This document shows positions 7,983-16,969 of a DNA stretch of 64,000 nt, in pieces. Position numbers and translations under genes: made by a program. The notes under the pieces are model-generated. The model had not been told where the DNA came from. It was given only the letters and a program-made list of their open reading frames with translations, and searched no databases. Position 1 is the stretch's first letter. Each line of letters begins with the position of its first letter. This DNA comes from Nitrospirota bacterium (GTDB lineage: Bacteria; Nitrospirota; Thermodesulfovibrionia; Thermodesulfovibrionales; UBA1546). The stretch covers positions 1 through 64,000 of the forward strand of contig WPIF01000015.1 of assembly GCA_009773185.1 (NCBI GenBank). The letters are read 5' to 3'.

Positions 7983-10265
7983 ATGAAAAAGAAAATAGCA
8001 TACTCGATATTATTAGTCGTGATATATCTTGGCGTTCTTAGTGCGCTAAAACATCTTGATATTTGGGAATCCCGATTTTATGAAGATGGTTTTTCTGTCA
8101 TTGTCTATATCTTTCTTAAAGTTATATTTGCCGGTTATTTCATGATGATTTTGCTGACTTCAGGAGTCGCATTGCAGCGAATTGTATTGCCTAAATCTGA
8201 TGTTTCTTCTGTTGGGTTTGGCATCTACCTAATAGCCTGTTTTTTTCTCGGGGCTTCCGCATTAGCCTTGTTAATGCTTATTCTGGGCTTCTTGAAGGCA
8301 TATTATTTTGCAACGGTTATTATAATAACAGCTCCGCTTGTGGGGTTGACCCCTTTTATACTACCTTCTTTAATGACAATCGTGAAGGCCCGGTTTTACC
8401 AGATATTGAAAACATTGTCCCCCGCAGTTAGTTTGGCTTATATAGCACTTCTTATAAGTACGGTGATTATCGCTATCGTGCTTCTGCTGCATAAGGGAAT
8501 TTTTCCGGGAGAATTAGACAGCGATGTATGGATGCATTACCTCCACTATTACAAGGAAGTTTCTGTAAATGGAAATATTTGGCCCAATGATTTGTGGTAT
8601 CACTTTTACCTTTCGAAAGGCGCAGGGTTGTTTTTCCTGGCAAGTCTCCTGACGGATGTTATGTCCCCGGCAATTGTTTCGTGGTGCTTTGTCATAATTA
8701 CTGCAATTATCGTTTATGATATTTTGAGCGAACATATCAGCTATCCGTTGTGGCCGTTATTGGGTGCATTGCTGGTTTTTCTATCGCTTTCTGCCATAAC
8801 CAATCAATATGTTACGGAGAATACTACAAGCAGTTTCTTCAAACACCATATTATCCTTATGGGGTTTATTGCCTTTGGATTTTGGTGTGCTATTCGCTTT
8901 GTTGGCAATCTATCACATGAGACTGCGTGGCTGTTAGGTATTGTAGGGGCATTAAGTTTTTTTTACATCGGGTTTTATATTCCCACAACAGTCATCCCGC
9001 TTATTGCAATATGGTTTTTTGAGGTTGCTGTGGTCTCTCTTTTTTTACAAAGGAAACCGATGCAAGCACGGGTATTCATCGGTTTTGCCGTAGCTGCTTT
9101 ATTTGGCTCGCTGTTCGCTTTCCTGATAAATTATTCCGTTACGGGCCTTGCAGACAATACTCCTGTAAGCCTTATGTGGAAGTTCGCAGACAAAGAGAGG
9201 TTCGGAAAATTATGGAGTCCCTGGATTATTGAATATTATTTTCTTGCCTCCAGCTTTGACAGCCAGCCGGTAATTCTGTCCAACATATTGAAAGTAGATA
9301 TACATTGGATAGCACAATTATGCAGGACATGGTTTTTTAAAGATGTTCCGTTATTAAGTTACTCGATTCTACTTACGGCTTTTATCGGAGCAGCCTATTC
9401 AAGGAGTTCTTGGAAGCCCGTGATATCCGCCAATAAAAGGAATGATATTTTGTATGCCGCGCTGTTTATCGGCAATGCGTTACTATTTGCCCAATTCTTT
9501 AAAAACTATAATTCATTATTTAGGTTGTATAATTTCACTGTCATATTCGTGATCTTGTTCATCATCCTCTTCTGGGCTGCCGTTCTTGGGCCGATGAGCA
9601 GGTATAAGCCGGCTATAGTCGCTGCCGTCGTTTTATTGAGCGCGGGTTTCTTTATTAAGGACCTTCCGTTGTATATTACAAAGAATCGCACTGAGGCGCT
9701 GTGGCAATATGTTACAGGGAGGATATCAACCAAGGACGCTGTGGCAGATACTGATTTCCTTATAAATTCGTATATAAAGAATGACACAAGGTTTTCGCAT
9801 TTCATCAAGGCCAATAGTTATATTAGAGACGGCAGCAAGATGTTGTATATGGGACAGGATTGCGGCCCCGGATATTTTTTCCCGGCTATGGTAGTTTCTG
9901 AACTATCGTATGCCCTTGGCAATAAATATGATGTAACTCTTTTCGGTCCCCCGGAAGAGGCGAGAAGCGCTTACCAGAGGTTGGGTATAAATTATTTTGC
10001 ATTAAATTTGCGAAGGCAATTTTTTGTTGGCTTGCCCTTTAGTCCCCTCTTTAAAGCGGAAAATGTGCAAAAGTACCTTGACCTTGTTTGGGCAGATGGA
10101 GATTTTTATTTGCTTGCATGGAAAACAGAAAACTCAGATAAGGTAATGCCGGTAGAGTTTCTCCACAAGCTGGAGCAGAAACAACTTGAAGAAAGCAAGA
10201 CAGGATGGGGAACATATTATAAGGATATGTATGAAAAATATAACCGAGGAGTTCATAGAGACTGA
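7983..10265 (+). CDS. Large polytopic membrane protein, GT-C-like, unknown
   Basis: 760 residues. About twelve hydrophobic segments fill residues ~5-580, and a soluble C-terminal domain of ~170 residues follows. A polar loop after the first block of helices reads FPGELDSDVWMHYLHYY, with acidic residues close to the membrane as in GT-C enzymes. The C-terminal part contains YMGQDCGPGYFFP and an ALNLRRQFF region that I cannot assign. The gene lies 9 bp after the previous membrane protein and 14 bp before the next. It probably acts on a lipid-linked sugar in the inner membrane with its loops outside; this is inference from shape and context. Confidence 0.55.
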   Translation: MKKKIAYSILLVVIYLGVLSALKHLDIWESRFYEDGFSVIVYIFLKVIFAGYFMMILLTSGVALQRIVLPKSDVSSVGFGIYLIACFFLGASALALLMLILGFLKAYYFATVIIITAPLVGLTPFILPSLMTIVKARFYQILKTLSPAVSLAYIALLISTVIIAIVLLLHKGIFPGELDSDVWMHYLHYYKEVSVNGNIWPNDLWYHFYLSKGAGLFFLASLLTDVMSPAIVSWCFVIITAIIVYDILSEHISYPLWPLLGALLVFLSLSAITNQYVTENTTSSFFKHHIILMGFIAFGFWCAIRFVGNLSHETAWLLGIVGALSFFYIGFYIPTTVIPLIAIWFFEVAVVSLFLQRKPMQARVFIGFAVAALFGSLFAFLINYSVTGLADNTPVSLMWKFADKERFGKLWSPWIIEYYFLASSFDSQPVILSNILKVDIHWIAQLCRTWFFKDVPLLSYSILLTAFIGAAYSRSSWKPVISANKRNDILYAALFIGNALLFAQFFKNYNSLFRLYNFTVIFVILFIILFWAAVLGPMSRYKPAIVAAVVLLSAGFFIKDLPLYITKNRTEALWQYVTGRISTKDAVADTDFLINSYIKNDTRFSHFIKANSYIRDGSKMLYMGQDCGPGYFFPAMVVSELSYALGNKYDVTLFGPPEEARSAYQRLGINYFALNLRRQFFVGLPFSPLFKAENVQKYLDLVWADGDFYLLAWKTENSDKVMPVEFLHKLEQKQLEESKTGWGTYYKDMYEKYNRGVHRD

Positions 10266-10279
10266 AGGGGGATATTTAA

Positions 10280-12031
10280 ATGAAGCGCTATATTAATATT
10301 TATACAAGCATAGTTTTTATAGCAATTGCCTATTTTCTGGTAACTTTATATTTTGCACTGCCATATCGTTTCTTCCCCGGTGATGAGGTAACCTTTCTTG
10401 AGCAGGTGCAGGATACTTATGAAATAAACAATATTTCTCTGGACAAGTTCAAAAAAAAGGGGATGCCGGCGGGTGTAATAGAAAACCTGAGTTCAATAAA
10501 GGTCTCCGTTTATAAATATTATGATTACAGAGATACTCTCGTTGGCATGCTTGGGCAGGAGGATTTTAATAAATATAACAAAACCATATTCAAGTATACG
10601 AAAAGGCCTTTTCTTTTAACCAATATCCTAAAAACATATCAGCCGGTATTTTATCTGGGGTTGCATATAAACAAGATTATCTGGAGCTATTTCTCAAGCG
10701 ATTACAACTCAACATTGGCTTTTTCCTCTGCTTTATGCACAAGTATAACCTTGATTTTTATTGCCTTGATAATTTATCAGATAACTTCCAGTCAGTATCT
10801 GTCTTATTTAGGTCTGATCTTATATGCAACTTCTACATGGGTGCTCTCGTATTATTTTTTCTATTCATATGTGGTTTTTGCGGCAATGTTCGGCGCCGCG
10901 TCAACCTATTTCTTGATTTTGGCATATTTTAAAAAGAAAGATGATTATATAGTTGCGGCAGGAATTTTGTCTGCACTATTGTTTTTGAGTTCTACGTCAG
11001 CTCCGCCATTTATTGCGGTACAGGCGGCTGCATTGTTTTTCCTATTTTATGGCCAAGTTGGTGCTTTGAAAAAGGTATTTATTTTTATAACAACAATGTA
11101 TATTACGATAGCTCCATTGTTTGCTGGTTTTTTATATGAATTTGAAGTTCATCTTTTTCAAAATATAACGGCTAATAACTATATACTGTCGAATAAACTA
11201 CCGGTTGCGAGGGCTATGCCGGAAGTTATATATATTTTGTGGGCCTATAATAAAGTGTTTGTCGTTTATTTTTTTGTATTATTAGCCATATTTCTCTATA
11301 ATTACCTATCAAACCGTTTTAAAAAAGATATTGTAAAGGAAACCGATATAAATAAAAGGGTATTACTTACTCTGATATCCATGGTTTTTTTATATACTGT
11401 GTTGATGGCAAGTACAGGTTATTTCGCAGTAACCAGGGTATATTTTATTATATATCCTATTTTTATAATTGTTTTTTGCTCTCTATTGAATAATGACGGG
11501 GTCTCAAGGGATAATTTTATAAAGAATTCATGGAAATTTATGGATAAGGCAATACGTTTTTTGCACCTTGCCGTAATAATAGCGATTGTATATAGTTCGC
11601 TTACAGATGATATAGACCTATTGAAAGTTAGAAGGGAAGCGCCACAATTTTTGCAAACATTGATTAGTAAGCATTACAAGTCATATTACATATCAGAAGA
11701 CCCACACGTGCCTGGCATAAAAACATGGCTGGTCAGTAAAATCCATAAAGAATTTGAATTTGAGACGGTAAGCAAAAATACTTTAAATGATATTGTTAAT
11801 GCAAGAAAAAATAACGAAAAAATAGCTATTATTGTTAAAGGTACTGATAGCCTTATTAGTGATTTGTCTCCGATTTTGAATAAAGGGAAAAGCTTTGCAT
11901 TAAATTTTAGCGGTTTTTTTGCTTTTTTATTGGAAGATGATGTCGCAAGAGATATGTTTTTTTCGGGGGAAATAACCAAAAAAAACCATCGTTCCCAAAG
12001 CCAAAAGATAAAGGTGGTGTTATTTGAATAA
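10280..12031 (+). CDS. Polytopic membrane protein, GT-C-like (GDE loop)
   Basis: 583 residues with about ten membrane segments and a C-terminal soluble region from about residue 450. Directly after the first segment the sequence reads YRFFPGDEVTFLEQVQ. An acidic pair in the first external loop is the usual catalytic feature of GT-C (GT39/GT83-like) glycosyltransferases, so this one fits the class better than its two upstream neighbours. It follows the 7983 gene by 14 bp after an AAGGGGG-type ribosome site and overlaps the methyltransferase gene downstream by 8 bp. The substrate is unknown. Confidence 0.6.
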   Translation: MKRYINIYTSIVFIAIAYFLVTLYFALPYRFFPGDEVTFLEQVQDTYEINNISLDKFKKKGMPAGVIENLSSIKVSVYKYYDYRDTLVGMLGQEDFNKYNKTIFKYTKRPFLLTNILKTYQPVFYLGLHINKIIWSYFSSDYNSTLAFSSALCTSITLIFIALIIYQITSSQYLSYLGLILYATSTWVLSYYFFYSYVVFAAMFGAASTYFLILAYFKKKDDYIVAAGILSALLFLSSTSAPPFIAVQAAALFFLFYGQVGALKKVFIFITTMYITIAPLFAGFLYEFEVHLFQNITANNYILSNKLPVARAMPEVIYILWAYNKVFVVYFFVLLAIFLYNYLSNRFKKDIVKETDINKRVLLTLISMVFLYTVLMASTGYFAVTRVYFIIYPIFIIVFCSLLNNDGVSRDNFIKNSWKFMDKAIRFLHLAVIIAIVYSSLTDDIDLLKVRREAPQFLQTLISKHYKSYYISEDPHVPGIKTWLVSKIHKEFEFETVSKNTLNDIVNARKNNEKIAIIVKGTDSLISDLSPILNKGKSFALNFSGFFAFLLEDDVARDMFFSGEITKKNHRSQSQKIKVVLFE

Positions 12032-12746
12032 TAAAAAAAATATGACAGCGCCGGCAACCGGAAGCTTTGGCGCTATGAATGACTTTGCAACCAATATTAA
12101 ATCCATAACGCCTGAGTATTATCAGCAGGTTGCCGCGATAATTGACCGGCATCTTAATGATTTTGTGGAAAAATCAGGGAGAATGCCTAATGTGATAGAT
12201 ATCGGAGGGGCGGGGGTTCTCCCCTTTGACCTTACTATTCCCAATAAAATTTGTATTTTGGATATTTTTCAGAAGCCTGACTGCTTAACTCTGCCTGACA
12301 ATGCAGAATGGATAGTTCATAATATCTTGAGCGAAGATATGCCGAATAAAGAAAAATATGACATTGTAATAATGTCGGGTGTGCTGCACCACCTTGCCGA
12401 TAAAAATAACAACATCAGGCAGAATCTGGCAATGTGCCTTGAAAATGTCAAGAAGCTTTTGGCTACAGGAGGTTGTTGTCTTATATTTGAAAGCATATGT
12501 CCGCCGTATTTTGATAAACTGCAAGATTTGTTTTATCCCATATATTCCAGGATACTAACAAAGGCGCTTAAATTCCCCTATGCGCGGCTTCTTACTTTAA
12601 AAGAGATTGCTACTGCGTTAAATGCCATAAATTTTAATTATAGGATGGTTGATTTTAGGCAAATTAAACAACATTATTTTGCAGGGTATAAAGTCTCCTC
12701 TAAAATATATCCGATAAGCTATATATGCGTTGAGCTGAGGGCATGA
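12024..12746 (+). CDS. Class I SAM-dependent methyltransferase
   Basis: 240 residues starting at TTG. The SAM-binding motif I is VIDIGGAGVLPFDL, followed by an acidic strand end (CILDIF), DIVIMSGVLHHLADK, and CCLIFESI, the order seen in Methyltransf_11/25-type enzymes. AAGGTGG lies six bases upstream of the TTG and overlaps the end of the preceding gene by 8 bp, which supports this start; the in-frame ATG at 12042 has no ribosome site. The substrate is unknown. Between two membrane sugar-transferase-like genes, methylation of a sugar or lipid is a reasonable inference. Confidence 0.75.
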   Translation: MNNKKNMTAPATGSFGAMNDFATNIKSITPEYYQQVAAIIDRHLNDFVEKSGRMPNVIDIGGAGVLPFDLTIPNKICILDIFQKPDCLTLPDNAEWIVHNILSEDMPNKEKYDIVIMSGVLHHLADKNNNIRQNLAMCLENVKKLLATGGCCLIFESICPPYFDKLQDLFYPIYSRILTKALKFPYARLLTLKEIATALNAINFNYRMVDFRQIKQHYFAGYKVSSKIYPISYICVELRA

Positions 12747-12774
12747 GATTAAATACGATTACGCTAACTTATTG

Positions 12775-15396
12775 ATGTTTTCCCAAAAAAAATCATACCT
12801 ATTTATTTTAGCAATCCCTGTTTTATTTTTTTGCCTACCCTTGTTGTTGGGTTATGCATGGAATTCAGCCGCAGTAATTCCAGGAATAAACAATCCATTT
12901 ACATCACCAAACTTATTTAATAATCTTGAAGATTACCATGGAAGACATCCTAATACGACATTAAGCATAGATGAGCGTACAGGAAGTTCTTATAATCTCC
13001 CTTATGATGTTAATCTAAAGTACTACCTATCTCAATTTGAACTGCCATTATGGAATCCTTTCAAGGGATTAGGGGTGCCATTATCATCTCAATCAGAAGG
13101 AAGCCCGTATCATTTATTTAATCTGTTTAGGGCACTAACTCCCGGGGAATATGTTAATGTTATTACTTTTATAGAGTTATATATATCGGGTGTTTTTCTT
13201 TTTTTATTTCTTAAAAACCTGAAAATTTCGGATCAATCAGCATACATTGGTAGCTTTAGCTATATTTTTTCAGGGGCTTTTACCGGACATTTCACCACTA
13301 CAAATGTTGTGGCAGCATTATCCATAGCTACTTATTTATTCTGGGCCATTGAAAAAGCCATTAGAAAGAAAAGGTTGAATAACTTTATACTGGCAAGTTT
13401 TCTTGTCGCCCTTCAAGTCCTTTCTGGTCACCTAATAACAACATTTGTAGTGCTGTTTTCAGCCTTCCTTTTTTGTTTGTTCTATATCAATATCCAGCAT
13501 GAACCCTCAAAAGAACCTTTCAAGTTGTTTTTAATGTCACTTCTCTCGTTTTTATTAGGCATTGCGCTCTCCGCATTTGTCGTATTGCCCACCTTGGAAA
13601 CTATCCAAGTTGCCCACAACACAGCACATGAGAATATAGGCCATTACTATCTACCCTTTTCAAATCTTTTGTACTTTATTTTTCCTTACTATTCAGGGCA
13701 TATCGGTGACTACTGGCCTGAGATCCATGCCTTTTTAGGATTATCCCCTATACTGGCAATACTATATGGTATATCACCCTATCATTGGAACGACAAAAAT
13801 CAGAAGAATCTATTTTATTTTTTTTTAATCTTATCTCTATTTTGGATTTCAAGATATACCGGTTTCGTATTATTCGAGTGGGTTGGCTCTCTCCCTTTTT
13901 TCTCGGAACTTTCCATAAAACATTCAAATGGATTTCTGGTTTTATCCCTTTGTATTGCAAGCGCAATTTCTATCGAGAATCTTAAACAATGGAGATTCTT
14001 CAAATTAAAAACGAGCATATTCCTTGGACTTGTTCTCGTTAGTATAATTAAACCCCATTTCGTTTCTGTTCTTAGTACAAAATTATTTCATTGGCAAATA
14101 CTTTTTTTATTTACAGCAATAATTACAACTTTTATATTTTTTTACTGCTTTAAATTGTCAAAGTATAATGAGAAAAAAGCAATATTATTTCTACTGTTTG
14201 CCATATCCGGAGAATTAATTCTCTATATTCCATTAGGGAACAGAGAGGTTTTGTTCACCAACATTAGATACTTGCTTTATGTGGTATCATTAGGTGTAAT
14301 CATTTTATTTGATAGTAATAATCGGACGTACATGGAATCATCTGTTTGCACACCCTACAATTTCTGTCGAAGAAAAATGTTTTTTATTGTTGCGATCATC
14401 TTTTTGTTTTATGGAGCACTTATTTATTTTCCACAGCACGGGTTACCTTCTCAATATGATTTCACAAAGCCACCAAAAGAATTTTCGTGGCTAAAGAAAC
14501 ACCTTACACATGAAGAACGAACTTTAGGCATCCACCCAGACTATCAACTGCTGTCACAAATACAAAACATAGATATGCATGGTCCATTTCCTACAGACAG
14601 TTTTTCTAATTTCGCTGAATTGATAGAATATAACTACCCGGGTTTTAAAAATGGGACCATGAACCTTGCTATAAATTATGACCTGAAGAAATATTTTACT
14701 TTCAAAGCATTCTTTGACTGGGTTTGTGTGAAATACCTCTTTTTAGAAAATTCCATATTTGAAAAAGATCTAAGCCTTCTCTCTTTTTTCAACAACATAT
14801 CCACATTAAAAACAGTTCATACTACTCAAAAAGTAATAATTATGGAATCAATCAATTCAACCTCAAGGGCCTATTTTGCACAAAACTACACAATACTCCC
14901 TAAAAGTCAATATACAAAAGAAAATGTTATCTACTTTTTAAAAAATAATCCTGAAAAAATATCTCAATTAACCATACTGGAAGATGACACCGTATTGGAA
15001 GACAACAGCACGAAGAATGCTAAAAAGAACGCCCAATTCTCAGAATATTTTTCAACTCAATATCCCATAAAAATTTTACAATATTCTCCCAATTTAGTTA
15101 GATTAGAACTATCTGCACATAAATCAGGTGTTGTGGTTTTAAAAGATGCTTTTTTCCCAGGTTGGACTGCATATGTTAATGGTAAAAAAGTTCCTATATT
15201 TAGGGCAAACCTAATAGCAAGAGCTGTCAAAATCGACGGGCCTGGCACATACAATATAGTTTTCAAGTATTACCCTAAAAGTTTTGTTTACGGACTTCTT
15301 ATTTCCATTTTTTCTTTATTGCTAATCATCTGTGCTTTAGCCTATAATATGCGAAATTTGCATTCAGCAAGAAAACAAGAAATACGGGGCAAATAA
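12775..15396 (+). CDS. YfhO-family membrane protein (copy 1)
   Basis: About 873 residues with ~12 membrane segments and a soluble beta-rich C-terminus. The end of the protein, VVLKDAFFPGWTAYVNGKK followed by PIFRANLIARAV and VFKYYPKSFVYG, is the hallmark of bacterial membrane protein YfhO (PF09586), which in Gram-positive bacteria takes part in glycosylating lipoteichoic acid. The protein at 19236 is a close paralogue (shared GYNGRYP/DYHGRHP, PLWN, GxGxPxxxQxEGSPY and WTAYVNG/WRAYINN blocks). The ATG at 12775 is used, since the TTG three bases earlier adds nothing. The gene is clearly more AT-rich than its paralogue: one 60-nt line counted by hand gave about 27% GC versus 47%. Confidence 0.75.
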   Translation: MFSQKKSYLFILAIPVLFFCLPLLLGYAWNSAAVIPGINNPFTSPNLFNNLEDYHGRHPNTTLSIDERTGSSYNLPYDVNLKYYLSQFELPLWNPFKGLGVPLSSQSEGSPYHLFNLFRALTPGEYVNVITFIELYISGVFLFLFLKNLKISDQSAYIGSFSYIFSGAFTGHFTTTNVVAALSIATYLFWAIEKAIRKKRLNNFILASFLVALQVLSGHLITTFVVLFSAFLFCLFYINIQHEPSKEPFKLFLMSLLSFLLGIALSAFVVLPTLETIQVAHNTAHENIGHYYLPFSNLLYFIFPYYSGHIGDYWPEIHAFLGLSPILAILYGISPYHWNDKNQKNLFYFFLILSLFWISRYTGFVLFEWVGSLPFFSELSIKHSNGFLVLSLCIASAISIENLKQWRFFKLKTSIFLGLVLVSIIKPHFVSVLSTKLFHWQILFLFTAIITTFIFFYCFKLSKYNEKKAILFLLFAISGELILYIPLGNREVLFTNIRYLLYVVSLGVIILFDSNNRTYMESSVCTPYNFCRRKMFFIVAIIFLFYGALIYFPQHGLPSQYDFTKPPKEFSWLKKHLTHEERTLGIHPDYQLLSQIQNIDMHGPFPTDSFSNFAELIEYNYPGFKNGTMNLAINYDLKKYFTFKAFFDWVCVKYLFLENSIFEKDLSLLSFFNNISTLKTVHTTQKVIIMESINSTSRAYFAQNYTILPKSQYTKENVIYFLKNNPEKISQLTILEDDTVLEDNSTKNAKKNAQFSEYFSTQYPIKILQYSPNLVRLELSAHKSGVVVLKDAFFPGWTAYVNGKKVPIFRANLIARAVKIDGPGTYNIVFKYYPKSFVYGLLISIFSLLLIICALAYNMRNLHSARKQEIRGK

Positions 15397-15405
15397 GAGC
15401 ATGAA

Positions 15406-16905
15406 ATGAAGAAGGCGAATGTTTTATTCTTGACATTGGAAACTGATTTCATTGATAATTTTGGCATAGCTGTTCTCAGCGCAGTAGCAAAAAAAATGGG
15501 TTGGCGAACAAGTTTTTTTGTCTTTAATCCAAAAGCTATTGATGAATATTTCTCAAAAATTCAACCCACAATAGTTTGCTATAGTTGTATGTCAAGTAAT
15601 TACAACGATTATTTAAGAGTTAACAGTTATCTTAAATCAAAATATAATTTTGTATCAATTATGGGAGGGCCTCACCCCACTTTTTTCCCTGAAATTATTC
15701 ATGAAGAGGGATTAGATTATATATGCAGAGGTGAAGGAGAACTTGCATTTGCTGAATTCTTACAAAAATATCAAAACGGTGAAGATACTGATAGTATTCT
15801 TAATTTTCACAGTAAAAGAAAAAAGAACCCTGTAAGGGACTTAATTCGAGATTTAGATGACATTCCTTTCCCCGACCGCAGTTTAATCTTTGATAATACT
15901 GAATTGAAAGATATGCCTCTCAAAACATTTATGTCATCAAGAGGCTGCCCTTACCCATGCACATATTGTTATAACAAGAGCTTGAAAGAAGAATACGTTG
16001 GAAAAGGGCAGTTCTCTCGAGTACATAGTGTAGATAGAATGATAGAGGAAATAAAGTATGTGAAATCTAAATATCCTTTACAATTTGTAAAGTTTGAGGA
16101 TGATTTATTTGCAATAAAAATGTCTTGGCTTGACGAATTTGCAAAAAAATACCGTAATGAAATCAATTTACCTTTTAATTGTTTACAAAGAATAGATTTG
16201 ATCAATAAGGATAGAATTGGGCTATTAAAAACGGCAAACTGTCATTCCATTACTGTTGCAATAGATTCTGCAAATTCAAGAATTAGGAATGAAATTCTTG
16301 GACGCTGCATGAAACTTTCAAACCATGAAATAATTGAGCGCATACATTTAATAAAAGATACTGGCATAAACGTATTTACTAATCAAATAATAGCCGTGCC
16401 AACAAGCACAATCCAGGATGAATTAGATGCAATCAACTTGAATATCTCTGCAAATATTGATTTTGCCGGAAGTACGATATTAGTCCCGTATCAGGGGACT
16501 GAAATTTGGAAATATTGTGAAAAACACAATCTGATTGATAAAAATTCTTTAACTACTAGTAATTTTTTCCATTCTATCCAGAAAAAATCAGCTCTCAGTT
16601 GTTTCTCAAAAAAAGAAAAAGAGGTTCAATGGAATCTTTCACTTTTTTTTGTAATGATAATAAAATTACGTTTGCTACGAAGAGTATTGATATGGATTGC
16701 TATGAATTGCAAACCAAATCCATTTTTTGCCATTATTTCAACTATCTTCAAGGGCTATTACTTAAAAAAGTACATTTATCCTGTGAGGGTGTCTTCCATG
16801 CGAAGCATAAGAATGGTGCAAAAAGCTTTCTCTATAGAGCTTAGCAGAATGCTTGGTAAAAAGAGGACTATTATTAAATTGTTTGGCTCCAAAGAAATCC
16901 ACTAA
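15406..16905 (+). CDS. B12-binding domain radical SAM protein
   Basis: 499 residues. The N-terminal B12-binding-type domain has CYSCMSSNYND, SIMGGPHPTFFPE and YICRGEGE. As in its relatives here, the DxHxxG motif is absent. The CxxxCxxC motif is at Cys181, Cys185 and Cys188 (SRGCPYPCTYCYN), followed by KFEDDLFAIKMSWL, closely like the 3213 protein. The C-terminal ~100 residues are basic and hydrophobic and may lie against the membrane. The gene is AT-rich like the YfhO copy 9 bp upstream; the pair may have arrived together. Reaction and substrate are unknown. Confidence 0.85.
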   Translation: MKKANVLFLTLETDFIDNFGIAVLSAVAKKMGWRTSFFVFNPKAIDEYFSKIQPTIVCYSCMSSNYNDYLRVNSYLKSKYNFVSIMGGPHPTFFPEIIHEEGLDYICRGEGELAFAEFLQKYQNGEDTDSILNFHSKRKKNPVRDLIRDLDDIPFPDRSLIFDNTELKDMPLKTFMSSRGCPYPCTYCYNKSLKEEYVGKGQFSRVHSVDRMIEEIKYVKSKYPLQFVKFEDDLFAIKMSWLDEFAKKYRNEINLPFNCLQRIDLINKDRIGLLKTANCHSITVAIDSANSRIRNEILGRCMKLSNHEIIERIHLIKDTGINVFTNQIIAVPTSTIQDELDAINLNISANIDFAGSTILVPYQGTEIWKYCEKHNLIDKNSLTTSNFFHSIQKKSALSCFSKKEKEVQWNLSLFFVMIIKLRLLRRVLIWIAMNCKPNPFFAIISTIFKGYYLKKYIYPVRVSSMRSIRMVQKAFSIELSRMLGKKRTIIKLFGSKEIH

Positions 16906-16969
16906 CTTTGACAGCTTTATTCATTGTTGGAATAGTAATCAATTCTATCCCGTTATCATAGAAAAGCTA

